A model generated the notes under the pieces. It had not been told where the DNA came from. It worked only from the letters and a program-made list of their open reading frames with translations, and ran no database searches. This document shows, in pieces, positions 42,602-54,339 of a stretch of 64,000 nucleotides of DNA. The translations under genes were made by a program, and so were the position numbers. The stretch spans positions 252,945-316,944 of the forward strand of contig NW_003314326.1 in the NCBI RefSeq assembly GCF_000143415.4, read 5' to 3'. The DNA comes from Selaginella moellendorffii. Lineage: Eukaryota > Streptophyta > Lycopodiopsida > Selaginellales > Selaginellaceae. Position 1 is the first letter of the stretch. Each line of letters starts with the position of its first letter.

Positions 42602-45600
42602 GAACTAAGTGAGATTCTAGATGAGTGTTCTACATGCAACAAAAGGACAGGTGGACAAATGGCTAGTCTTGGGGGATTTCAACATGGTAGAAGACACTTG
42701 TGACTACAGGGGAATGCAAGAAACACTCCAGAGACGTGCAGAAGCAATGGAGTGAGCTCGTAAATGCCTTAGGTATCATGGACCTTCAGCATGTTGAAGA
42801 GTTTGCATCACATGCTCATCCATTCATAAGACAATAGACAATGGCTTCCCAATTGAGATTGGATTAGGTGTATATGGCAGAGGCCTAAGAACATGGCTAG
42901 GATTTGCCTCCTTCTCAAACCACGACCCCCTTCAATGCATAATCAAGCTCTAGTGAAATAAAAGGACAATAGTTCAACGAGCAATCACTAGAGGGATGCT
43001 ATTAGATAATGTGGCAGTTGACTGGGTACGGGAAACCCTTGGGGATGACAAGCTAGTGTTGGTCTTGATGCTCCAAACTTGTCTTCAGATGCGATAAAAG
43101 GAGCTTAAAGGAGAAGTGTTGAAAGAAGTGAGACTGGCCAGGCAAAAGGTAGTAGTGGCTCACCAAATGTTTCTGAGCACTCAGAACCTAGACAAGTGGC
43201 AGGCACTACTAGATGAACAAAAGGCTAAATTATAAGACTTAGAGCATACAACATGGAGTACTTGTGTTTGGACAATAGAGGATAGTTAGGCTTTGAATGA
43301 ATGCCTTCTCAACAAGGCATTCTTCAAGGGCATTAGGCCTATCACTGATTCTCCTCCCATCTTGGGCTTGAAAAGTGGGGATGAGAGGATTGTTGAAGAA
43401 CAACAAAGGATGCAATAGCTCACATAGAAGTTCTACCAAGTACTATATATGGCTCAGCCATAGAATATAGCATGGGAGCATGCAATAGAGGAAGTGCTAT
43501 CATCCCTCCCTCAACAGTCCCTCAGGATTGGTGTGACACATTGAGGATGGATTTTATGTTGGAGGAGCTTTGGGAAGCACCCAAGAAATTGAGTAACAAC
43601 AAGATGCCAGGCATTGATGGCCTCTTGCCCATTTTCTTTGAGACACACTGGGGAGTCATTGGCCCTTTGCTGCATCAGGTGTGGAAGGATGCCTAGTATG
43701 ATGGGGCCATGCCCAGCAAGATTCTAGAGGGCCAAATTGTGCTTATCCTGAAGAGGGGGGACTTCCAAGAGTTAAGGAACTAAAGGCCTATCACCATGCT
43801 TAACATATTTTACAAGGTCTATGTGAATGTGATGGCTCTCAAGATCCAATCAGTCATGCCATTGATCATTCAGGAACAACAAATGGGCTTTGTCCCAACG
43901 TGTCAAATCACAGAGAATATCTGGTCGTATTTGTTGGCTTAGAAATGGGCAAAGATCTCTAACCAACAAATCATAACTTGGCTGCTAAATTTTGAAAAGG
44001 CATACAATCGAGTGGATTGGAGGTTTTTAGAAGAATGGATGCACATGATAGGCATCTTGAGGGAGATGGTTGCACTTATCTCATTACTGTACTGAGGAGC
44101 AGCAAGTAAAGTCACAATCAGTGGTGAGATAGGACCAAGCTTTCAACTGGGAAGATCAGTTTGGCAGGTGTCCATTGTCACTATCTATTTCTAATTGTGG
44201 TCGAAGCCTTGGGCACATTTCTAGGGGAGGGTTGAAGCATCAAAAGATTTGTCTTGCTGACCGAGAGATAGCAACTCTAGGCATGGCAAGAGTGACCTAG
44301 GACTTTTGGATAGGGCTTTTGCAAAGGATACAACCATGTTTCTTCTTGCAACTAAGAAGAATCTGGACGAGGCTAAGAGGGTGTTGGAAATGTTCAACCT
44401 CACTACTGGAGCTGCGATCAACTGGAACAAATTGGGGGTGATCAGGCATTGAGTCTTGGGGCCAAGACATCAGCTTCTAGTGGGTAAAACTAAAAGAAGA
44501 TACCAAATACCTGAGGATCTAGGTTGGTACTAGGTTTAGCACAATGTTTCAGGATAACTTCAGGTTGTTACAAGGTTTAGATGTCGCAAATGTGGGGCAA
44601 CACCTATGTGTCAAGCATGTTAGAATGCAAAAATGTATTATTTTCTTTCACAGGATGGATGTTTAGGTAGAGTAGTAGTGCATATTAGATACCACAAACA
44701 TGTAATAGAGGAAGGAATTTTCCATGATTCTTTTCACAATTTGAAAACTACTATTACTATAGAGGTTAGGAAAAAAAGTGCCACAACTCCAAAGTGTGTT
44801 CAATAGTCTGTACTAAAGGATTATATGGTGGACATGTTGCTATAGGCTAATAGCAAAAGAGAGTTCACAGAGAACATCTTGAAGGACTTGCTTCGCAATA
44901 TAAAACCCATACAAATTTAAAATTCCATACCGATTTACAACTTGACTATAGCTATAGTTGAATTCAAGGTCTAAGATTTCTAAACTCAAACCACCTTTTG
45001 AACATATATGTCTGAGGTTGAATAGTGAACAGGGAAGAAACCCAACTTCTGCGGTTTTATAGCATATATTGCTAATGCTAACTAGTTGGCTATATGACAA
45101 GTATTTAGAGGTGATAAAAGTCAGTTGTTACAAGGTAGAGAGAAGAGTTGTGAGTTTTATTGGGCAAAAAGTGTCAATGAATATTGCTGATATATCAAGT
45201 TTAACTTCCATCACAAGTTGAAAAAACTTTATCGAGAATGAATAGATGCACTAACTAAAGAGGAGCATGAAGCAAAGGCAAATAAGATGTGCATATGGTG
45301 GCATGAAGGAGACAAAGTGCCAATTGAAGAACTTCCACAAATGGAATATTGGCTTGCATGGTGGGAAGTTCGAATATTTCAATAAGGCCATTATATTCTT
45401 TATGCAAGTTTTTTCTATAAGTTATGGAGCAAGTTCCCAATAAGTCAAGAGACACTAGGCCAGGCTAAGGATTGGCTGAACCAACCAATGTTATTCAACA
45501 ATCTTTTCAAAATGGATGACAAGACATTGGGCAGAGAAGAACATTACATATTATGGAAAAAGCTGCATGTAGAAGGTTTTCAAACTCTCAAGCAACTAAT

Positions 45601-45730
45601 GGGGGTGTTGGACAGAGACGTGAGGAAGACAATAAAGCATATATAAGTTTTCAACCTAGGATAGTGGAGGAAGGTTCATCTAGATCTTCTTTATATTATT
45701 TCAGCAGTGAGCAAGGTGAAGAAAGGGTTA
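42602..45730 (+). mobile_element. LINE (non-LTR retrotransposon) ORF2 remnant
   Basis: An endonuclease segment (WLVLGDFNMVEDT at ~42660) is followed by reverse transcriptase segments. These are LSNNKMPGIDGLLPIFFE (~43600), RPITMLNIFYKVYVNVMALK (~43790), IQEQQMGFVPTCQITENIW (~43870), then LLNFEKAYNRVDWRFLEEW (~43985) with the first catalytic Asp replaced by Asn in the usual FxKAYDxVDW. The later part (~45290-45600) has FQTLKQLMGVLDRDV, like the C-terminal region of plant LINEs. Many stops and frameshifts mean it is dead. The 3' end is uncertain. Confidence 0.75.
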
Positions 45731-45799
45731 TCTTGGCCTAAGCAGAACTTTGTAGTAGTGCAACGTGAAGTGGAATTAGATTGAGAATGAGTGCAACTG

Positions 45800-45910
45800 A
45801 GGGCTAGACACAAGTATTCATAGCCCCTTACTTAAGTGTTCTTGGGTTTAAGTAGTACTAAATTGGGTGACTTGTTGAAAAGTCCAAATTCAAGAGCTCA
45901 CAAAGTGGTG
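45800..45910 (+). repeat. Inverted fragment of the micro-LTR family
   Basis: Reverse-complement similarity to the LTR at 42418: GAGCTC, TGAATTTGGAC and CTACTTAAACCCAAGAACACTT-like blocks are all present in inverted order. It is short and old. Confidence 0.4.
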
Positions 45911-45975
45911 AAATTGACAATCAGAAGAACTAGCTTAAGTGTACTATTAAGTGAGGGGATGCTTCTAAGGTCATT

Positions 45976-46880
45976 ATAAATGACTAAATTTCCCACTCTA
46001 CTTTAATCATTTAACCACATTTTTGACTATTTAGAGGAGTTTCACTCATAATCTTAGTCTTCATCCCAACTTGGGGTATTTGCTAGCCTCTATAAGTGAT
46101 CTCAAAGGTATATCAACTTCACACTTAATCTATATATTCCATAAATCCAATCCTATTTCAAATACCCAAAAGTAATATTGATGTACCAACTTCTATGCTA
46201 ATACCATATTCATTCTCATTGTCTTATTAGTAGTCTAAGATTATCAATGCCATGGTCATGTCTCTCCAAGACTATAGATTATCTATCTATAAGTGGTCAT
46301 CCTATGACCACTCATTAGTATCTTTATGATGTCTCAAAATATAAAAGAACTATAAGTTCATAAATTTGGACTTGAGCCCAATACTATTCAAATTTAAGGA
46401 CACTTAACCCAAAGTATCTCAAAACCCTTAAACGATTGAAAAAAGGAGGTGCATTTTTATTTATAGGCCATTTCTTTTTATATTTGAACCCTTATAAGTC
46501 ATATTTTAAGTCATTCCCTTTGGTTATTTATAAGAACACTATTATATATCCTTTTTTTCAATCCTCATAAAGTCTTTTTCTATCCATAGTAGTGCTTACT
46601 AACACTACCACTAGGACAAAGCCCAAAAGCTTATCCACTAGATCACATTAACCCCTAGGACTTCCTCATAAGCAAAAGGATCAATCCTTTTTCATTTCAC
46701 CATTAGGGATTTTAAAATGACATTTCAAAACACCATAGCCTAATGCAAACCTTGTGGGTACTCTCCCCAACTTCTACCACTAGAGTGCTTTAGCCACATA
46801 GCTAAAGCAAGGTTTTGATGAGCCACATAAGTAGGTAGTATTTTCTACACTTGGATTGGGAGCATTGACATCTCCAACAA
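45976..46880 (-). repeat. Old, deaminated LTR of element A family
   Basis: Colinear with the solo LTR at 47795-49578: GACTAAATTT then ACTTTAATCATTTAACC, later GAGGAGTTTCACTCATAATC, CAAAGCCCAAAAGC, GGGTACTCTCCCCAAC and ACACTTGGATTGGGAGCAT. Almost all differences are C-to-T or G-to-A. It is split by a small solo LTR at 46351-46532. The minisatellite end is missing. Confidence 0.7.
46351..46532 (-). mobile_element. Solo LTR of the micro-LTR family (182 bp)
   Basis: TATAAGTTCATAAATTTGGAC-like start and GGTTATTTATA end (original TG..CA changed by transitions). Perfect AGAAC duplications flank it (46346-46350, 46533-46537). It is inserted in the older LTR at 45976-46880. Confidence 0.85.
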
Positions 46881-46924
46881 AAATTGAAGGTAGCACTTGA
46901 ATAATTTATTAAGTCACTCCACTT

Positions 46925-47040
46925 ATCTGTCCATGCATTGAAGTTGGTGTAGGCTAATTCTCCACTACAGCCACCTTCCTTGAATCTGTCTTGACACTTT
47001 TAGATGTAACAATATAGCCTAGATATTCCAGTTGAGTTAT
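46925..47040 (-). pseudogene. Inverted fragment of gypsy reverse transcriptase
   Basis: On the minus strand this encodes LEYLGYIVTSKSVKTDSRKV then AVVEN, a stop in place of Trp, and PTPTS: the RT connection region. On the plus strand, from ~47045, SFLSMASYYRHY follows, which is the very next part of the same domain in gypsy elements. The piece therefore looks flipped in place, or it is the edge of a separate minus-strand element. Confidence 0.7.
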
Positions 47041-50000
47041 ACAGCTTTCTTAGTATGGCTAGTTATTACCGACATTACTAACATAAATCTGTGGAGGTGG
47101 TTATTCCTTTGACACAGTTGTTATGCAAGAATGTGCCATTTGAGTGGAAGAAGCCACAAGAAGAAAGTTTTTTGGTTCTAAAACAATTGTTAAGCAAGAC
47201 TCTAGTGCTTTGAATTGCTAATCTATCAAAATCTTATAAAGTGATATACGATGCAAGTGGTATGCATTGGAAGAAGTTTTTATGCAAAAGGGACAGCCTA
47301 TTGCATATAAAAGTCGAACTTTGAATCCCGTAGAATAATGTTATTCCACATATGAACAAGAGTTACTTTTGATTGTTCATGCTTTACAGATGTGGCAGCA
47401 CTATCTTTATGATGCAATGTTCATGATATTAACAGATCACAAACCACTTATGTATCTTTTTACACAAAAGGAGTTGAACACTAGGTAAGTTCGTTGGATG
47501 GTCAAACTCATAGAGTTTAGGGAGTTTCCTATTGAGCATCTTCTAGGAAAATCAAATATGGTGGCAGATGCTTTATCTTGTGTTTGTCATGTGATGGCAT
47601 TACAAACACGTTTTTGTCATCATTTGAGTAAGGTGGTCAATGACTTTGGGTAGTTGGTTAAGCGTGCTCAAGCTAAAAATGCTGAGGTGGCCTCTTTGCA
47701 CGACCAAATGGAAGCCCCTTTCTCATTAGTGGATGGGATTCTCTACTACAATAGCTATGTATATTTGCTATGGACGGATGCGTTAATTACTCAATGTAAA
47801 CGACTAATTTTTCCATTTTACTTTAGTCACTTAACCGCACCTTCGACCACTTGGAGGAGTCTCATTCACAACCTCCATAAGTCCCTCTCAGGACTTGGGG
47901 CTTGCTAGCCCCGAGAATGGCATCCATGCCACTCCACCTTTGCACTTGGTCCAAGTGCTCCACGTGTCCGGTCCGATGACCGACACCCCAAGGTACCCCC
48001 GAGATATTGGCCCGTTACGCTAAGGCCATGCCCATTCACCTTGGTCACACCTTTGGTCTAATGCCACCGGCATCATAGTCCCGTTTCTCAAAGACTGTGC
48101 CATCTGTCCATGAGTGATCATCCCAGATCCACTCCTTAGCATCCCTAGGATGCCCACAGGTATGGGGAATAGCCTTCCCCGACATCTCTTTTCCAGTCCC
48201 CACCAAGTCCCTTCTCGTCCATGGCCGTGTTCGCCAACACTGCCACTGGATCAAGGCCCGCAGGCCCGACCACTAAGTCCCACTATCCTTTGGGACTTCC
48301 TCACCATGTGACCGTATCCTTGGTCACTGCATTAGAGGCCTACTCCTCTTCCCTTTCACTGTTTGGGACTTTGGGACAACATTTCGGAACACCGTGGCCT
48401 TACGCAAGCCTCATGGGTACTCTCCCCGCCTTTCGCCTTTAGGTGCTCTAGCCATGGGCTTAGAGCGAGGTTCCGTTGAGCCACGACAGGTATCCAAGTA
48501 GGTAGTGCCACCCACACTTGGACTGGGAGCATCGGCCAGTCGATCTCCCGGGGGAACTAGAGCCGGCTCTTGAACACTTCACCAAGCTACCCCGCTTGTC
48601 GGTCCGTGTTCACTCTAGTCTCGGACTTCCCAGTGGGCAGCTCATCACCCAACACTGGGTCCGACCTTCCTGGGCCAAACTGGCCTTTCCTGGCCAAACT
48701 TGCTCCACTGCAGTCCTCCCCCTTACTATACTTTTGGAGCTCACCAAACCCCCTAGGGTCTGGGAGACGAACGCTTTGGGCTTTCACCCTCTCAGGCTCC
48801 GGACTCGGACTCGGACTCGGACTCGGACTCGGACTCGGACTCAGCCTCGGACTCGGACTTGGGCTCGGCCTCGGTCTCGGTCTCGGTCCCGATCTTGGTC
48901 TCAGTCTCGGTCCCGGTCTCGGTCTCGGTCCCGGTTTCGACTTTGGACTCCATCTCGGGTCCATCTCAGACTCCATCTCGGACTCCATCTCGGGTCCATC
49001 TCGGACTCCATCTCGGACTCCACCTCGGACTCCATCTCGGGTCCATCTCGGGTCCCATCTCGGGTCCATCTTGGGTCCATCTCGGGTCCATCTCGGACTC
49101 CATCTCGGACTCCATCACGGACTCCATCTCGAACTCCATCTCGGACTCCATCTCGGACTCCATCTCGGGTCCATCTCGGACTCCATCTCGGACTCCACCT
49201 CGGACTCCATCTCGGGTCCATCTCGGGTCCCATCTCGGACTCCATCTCGGACTCCATCTCGGACTCCATCTCGGACTCCACCTCGAACTCCATCTCGGGT
49301 CCATCTCGGACTCCACCTCGGACTCCATCTCGGGTCCATCTCGGGTCCCATCTCGGGTCCCATCTCGGGCCCATCTCGGGTCCCTTTTTGGAGCCTCGCT
49401 TATTGCTCTCTTTGTGCTTGTTCCTCGAGCCCTTCGTTAGGAGTCCACTCCCGCCCTTGACCTTTCAAGGCGGAGCTTTTAGTCCAAACGTGTTATGCTT
49501 GTTTGGCTTTCACTTCGGCCACTACCACGTGGCGCCCCTCCGGCTCCACTTTGGGGCCTAGGGATTTTGTGTCTCACACTCAAGTTTTATTCCACTATCA
49601 TGATCGTCCAAAGGCTGGTCATTTTGGGGGGAAGAAAACGTATGAGTTGATTAAGCACAATTTTTATTGGAGGAATATGAAGGATAATATCCTTGAGTAT
49701 TGTAAATCATGCAAGCTTTGTCAACGAGTAAAGATGCCATGAGAGAAACTGAGGGGACTTTTGCAACCTTTACCTATTCCTTAGAGTCATTAGTGTAGTA
49801 TCTCTATAGACTTTATCACTTTTTTGCTATGCACACAAAGGTAAAAAGACCAAGTATAAGTTATAGTGGATTGGTTGACAAAGTATGTGCAGTTGTTGGC
49901 TCTTTGGAAGACTGTCACTGCCTCAAACTTAGCTACAGTCTACCTTAAGAAGGTTTTTCCTGATTTTGTTTTGCCAGAGGATATCATTAGTGATTGAGAT

Positions 50001-50640
50001 TCAAAGTTCACAAGTGGATTTTGGAAGAGCTTTGTGAAGACTATGCAAGTGAGTTTGAAACTCTTGAGTGAAGGTCATCCTCAGATATATAGGCAAATCG
50101 AGCATATGAATCAGGTGGTGGAGGATATACTACATTATAACATTGATCAAAAGTAGGGACAATAGGATCTATATCTAGCGATGGAATTAGGATTGCATTT
50201 GAGTAAAGATGTTCAAGATAATTTTGATTCTAAGGCAATTGATCTAGCCATAAAACTTGATGAGATTCTAGTAGTGTGTAAATGAAATTTGTAAGTAGCT
50301 CAAGATAGAGCAGAGAAGTTTGCTAATGAGCACTGCCAATTCCGGGAATATAAGGTGGGTGATCTCGTCTTTGTGCGAGTGATTTTTCCGTGAAGTGAGT
50401 AGTAAAACACCTTCGTGCTTTTACAGACAGGGAAGAGTGACAAACTTTCCCATCGATATGTTGGTCTATATGAAGTGCTAAAGCACATTGGTAAAGCAAT
50501 TTATCGAGTGCAACTGCCAATTAGGATGAAAATTCATCTAATATTTTATGTCAGCCAATTGAAAGGTGTATTATCTCAAAGTGACGGGCCCAATGCCTCC
50601 TTGATGTATACGGCTATGGAAGATGGACTAAGAGCTTGAG
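47041..50640 (+). mobile_element. Ty3/gypsy pol remnant (RT end, RNase H, integrase)
   Basis: RT end and RNase H: KNVPFEWKKPQEESFLVLKQ, IAYKSRTLNP, TYEQELLLIVHALQMWQHYL, MILTDHKPLMYLFTQKELNT, FPIEHLLGKSNMVADALS. After the solo LTR (47795-49578) come VLFHYHDRPKAGHFGGKKTY and CKSCKLCQRVKMP (the integrase zinc finger), then the core. The C-terminus has SHRYVGLYEVLKHIG and MKIHLIFYVSQLKG. No chromodomain was seen after it, so it is not obviously the same lineage as 13694-30596. There are many stops, several explicable by C-to-T change. A G-run (50702-50711) could be the polypurine tract. Confidence 0.82.
47795..49578 (-). mobile_element. Solo LTR of element A (1784 bp)
   Basis: TGTAAACGAC .. GTGTCTCACA, with perfect CTCAA duplications (47790-47794, 49579-49583). 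Removing it rejoins the gypsy pol frame (DALITQ with VLFHYHD). The shared CTATACTTTTGGAGC .. GCTTTGGGCTTTCACCC module is at about 48725-48790, and the minisatellite at 48795-49385. Confidence 0.93.
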
Positions 50641-51269
50641 TAGGGTTCCCCAGAAAGGGTGATCACTAATACAACTCGTCATTAGAACAAGGACTTTGTT
50701 GGGGGGGGGGAAGAATTTTTAGGCACCAGCTTTGACCACATGGTTAATGTCAGTCAAAGGGAGGCTCAAGGGTATATTAAGGTATGTTAGGGTAAGGGAC
50801 TTAACTTACTGTAGGAGTGGAGCTTTTGAAGTAGCTCGGGGGTGGTTGGGTGGTGAGGAACCTCAAGAGGAGGTGTAATGTACTCTAGAAAGACTAAATC
50901 TTTGTTTTTTTGCACCAAATCATAATAGCCTTAACATAGATCATCTTACAAGAGTGAATTGGCCCAAGGATGACACTCAATCCCACACTAGAAGCCCATG
51001 ATAACCTCACTCAACCTCTCCAGAAGGCAATCCAAAGAAGAAAAGGAAGACAAATGATGGAACTTCCACCAACCCAGTAAATGAGGAGAATGATCTCTAC
51101 TACGAGGAGGAGAATTGAAAATTGTTAAGCATTTTCTCCTAACTGTCCCAATTTCCAAAAGACATGCTTGATAAGGAATGGCACCTATCACCTAGTTAGA
51201 AGCTGATTGTGGAGATACTTAAGTGTATGAGAATGTATGAGGAAGTCTATAAATTAGGTCATCTATTGT
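50641..51269. other. Junction between gypsy and copia remnants
   Basis: No defined gene. It probably includes the gypsy 3' untranslated part (with a poly-G run) and unrecognised copia sequence. No LTR could be delimited. Confidence 0.35.
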
Positions 51270-53010
51270 GGCATATGCCCACATTCATGATGTGCATCAA
51301 AAGAAACTCAATCCTAATAGCAAGAAATGTTTCTTCTTGGGGTACCATGATCAAATGAAGGCTTACAGCCTTTACAACTTTGATTGCTAAAAGCTCATGA
51401 TAAGCCATGATGTAGTCTTCTCTATCGCCATAAATAAAGTAAGGTGGTGGATCTTTCACTTATCCTAGACAACATTCCTAAGCCCTTGGCACTACCCATT
51501 TCTCTAGCTCAAGGAGGAGTGCCTAGTAATCAAAGAGGAGTCCTTATCAATCCAAGGGAAGCCACTATACTTCTGGGAGGAGTAACACTTTCCAATCCTA
51601 GTAACAACTTTGATGATGCTTCTTCATCTCTTGCTCCTTATGGCCCTTTTGCTACCCATTAGCCCAAAGATCATACCATCCATACTCTTGTGGAGAACAT
51701 TATGGACAGTGATGAAGTTCCTCCTCCATCATATGTGGTGATGACCACTCCACCTCCTCTAGTCAGCAACTAGTGGATTGCAACATACTCTGGACAAATA
51801 ATCAAGCTTTCTACAAAAGCTCAAGAAGCACAACTATAGCTCCAACTTGCACTACTCATCATGGTCCTTTCTATTGGGGCATACATGTGCTTGAACCTGA
51901 TAGATTCTCACCACAGCCTCCTTTGATGTCAATCTCTTCCTCAAAATCGGCTAGGCAAGTTCTTCTCCTTCCTCTCTACTCTTGAGTGTTTTTGTTTGAT
52001 GCTGCTCAATAGTGTCAAGCCTGATGAGATAACTTTTGGTGCTCAACAGTCCAGCAATGCAAGAGGAGTATGATTCACTATAGAAGAATTAGACTTGGAT
52101 ACTGATCCTTCTTCCTCCAAGTTATAAACTCATTGCAGCCAAGTGGCAGTTTAAATGCAAGTATAGAGCTTATGAATGTTATAAAGCACACTTTGCAGCT
52201 CATGGTTTCTCTCAAGTTCATGGGCTGGACTACACCAAAACATACAGCCTAGTGGTAAAACTCACTACCATTTGTTTGCTCTTAACCCTAGCTATAGAGT
52301 TTGATTTGGAGCTTCATCAATTTGATGTGAGATCTGTGTCTCTCAATAGTGACCTGCACAAAGAGGTCTACATTGCTCAACCTACCAACTTTGTGTGTGT
52401 TGGGCAATCTATATGGCATTAAACAATTGCCTCACATGTGGCACAACAAAATTGATTCTTATCTAATTGCTTGGCTTTATGTGTAGCACAATAGACACAA
52501 ATCTCTACATATACAAGTAGGGCCATGGATTTTTCTTCCTATCTCTCTATGTAGATGATACCATATTCACCTCCAACAAGTTTTGTCTTTTCAATCAGAT
52601 CTTTCTTCTCATGGTTTGAGATGATTGATCTTGGCAATCTATACTATTTTTTGGGCATCTAAGTTCACAAAGATAGGCAAAGTGGGATTCTAGAACTTTC
52701 TCAGGCCAAATACATCACAAAATATCCTCAAGAGGTACCCTATTACTACACCTATGGAAGTTGCCACCAAGCTTTCCAAAGTAACTCTAGATGATCTAGC
52801 TTTTGAGGAGGAGAATTAGAGGCCCTATCAACCCATTATTGGGAATTTAATCTACCTAGTGGTTTTAAACTGACCTGATCTTGCTTTCTTTATAGGTTGT
52901 GTGGCAAAGTATCCAATATTAGCTTAGTATGCAGCAACTAAATGGATCATGTAGTATGTTTCTAGAACTTGAAACTTATCTCTACAATATTTGAAAGGCA
53001 AGAACTCAAT
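51270..53010 (+). mobile_element. Ty1/copia pol remnant
   Basis: The integrase-end motif LNPNSKKCFFLGYHDQMKAY then SLYNFD and MISHDVVF (51270-51425) is characteristic of copia. RT follows from ~52140: CYKAHFAAHGFSQVHGLDYT, LTTICLLLTLAIEFDLELHQ, FDVRSVSLNSDLHKEVYIAQ, then an SLYVDDTIFT box at ~52545 in another frame, and IDLGNLYYFLGI. The YVDD is intact, but the surrounding frame is broken by stops and shifts. The 5' part is missing. Confidence 0.78.
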
Positions 53011-53011
53011 G

Positions 53012-53745
53012 TAAGTTATAAATTTTCCTTTGCCAATTTACTTTGTCTATCTGACCACTTTTGCCTTGGCTTTCGTTAATTTCCCTTACCAAAATTCTTT
53101 CTTATCATACCAACTTTACCTTGGTTCTACTTAAGTTCAACTTATTATTGCTAAGTAATAAAGTGTTAGCCAATTTTTCACAAGTTCTTAAACTCTCTCT
53201 TAATCCCCCTTCTCGGGTTAGATTGGATTTAAAGTTCACCTACACTCCCCACAGACACAAACAACCAAGCATACAAAGCCTCTAGGTTTCTAACATCCCA
53301 TAATACAGAAGGCTTGATCATAGAACCCTCTAAATCCCAAGTCTTTGGTGCATCTCTTAGTCCAAGACACCGTGGGGAAATACCATGGCTTAACAATTAG
53401 TATAGGTACTTCAACTCCCCACCTTTATCTCGAAGGGAAGGCCCAAGCCCCTAGGAAGGGGCAAGGACAAATAAGCCTTATAGTACTTAAGTAAGGCACC
53501 AATCTACCTAAGCCAAGAGCATTGCAATTGGTTTTTTTTTTTAGAGTGGGAGCTACTCTTGAGTACTTTTTTGAGGAGCCTTTCTAGCAATCCTTAAGCA
53601 CGTACTCGCTCCCACCCAAAGCTATTAACCCCTAGTCCCAACCCCAATTTAGTTTGGAAGCACCACTGAAAAATTCCTTTAAGACTGAATCTTTAGCTTC
53701 TCTATCTCTACTATACATTTAGATGCCCCCCCCTCGACCCAATCT
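53012..53745 (-). repeat. LTR-B, second copy
   Basis: Begins TGTAAGTTATAAATTTTCC on the plus strand and is the reverse complement of the split LTR at 13318-13693 plus 30602-31015. Its CTATACATTTAGATGCCCCCC module and TGTAAG start resemble LTR A read on the minus strand. I therefore treat it as a minus-strand LTR rather than the 3' LTR of the adjacent copia. The right border is uncertain. Confidence 0.6.
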
Positions 53746-54330
53746 TGGATTTAGTCTCAGACTTAGTCTTGGACTTAGTCTCATTCAATGAAATTTTTAT
53801 CATTTCAATCATAGTTTTATGGATCTTTTAGTTTATAATATCTCAGGGAGTTGGATCCTTACAACTCTACCACATATAGAAAAAGTTTAATGCCCATATT
53901 GAACATATCTATTTAATTCTACAACTTGTTGACCATGGCCCCAAAAGCATCGCCCCATTTAGTGATGTGCTTAAGTCAACTTTCTCAACTAGGAGCCTAT
54001 AACAACGAGATATAAATATCCCTATACCCCTTTCCTTAGACTTGAATCTAACCTTGCTTTATTAGAGAGTTAGGACTTGAACACAACCTTTGTAGAATCT
54101 ATCTATGGATTTAACAATAGCTCTCTATGTTTGGTTGACTTAATTAAACCTATGCTAATTAACTTACCTTCAGCACACTTTTGGAAATTAATATAGATCC
54201 ATCTTCACTCCCTTCTAAGGCCACTAACCCGCAATCCCAACCTCAAATCAGTTTGAAAGCACCACTAAAGAATTCTTTCAAAACTAGTTCCTAAACTTCA
54301 TTATCCCTACTATGCTTTTGGAACCCCCAC
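53746..54330. other. Debris, with a second partial LTR-B-like block at its end
   Basis: 54215-54330 repeats the order of 53620-53735 (CCACTAACCCGCAATCCCAA, AAGCACCACTAAAGAATTC, CTACTATGCTTTTGGAACCC), so part of an LTR is duplicated. The rest shows no recognised feature. Confidence 0.4.
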
Positions 54331-54339
54331 CCCCCGGAA

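Noticed and set aside
53012-53745. 3' LTR of the copia remnant
   Set aside because: Although it follows the copia RT directly, its TGTAAG start and internal module fit an LTR of the opposite strand, and the other copy (13318-31015) has no copia sequence beside it.
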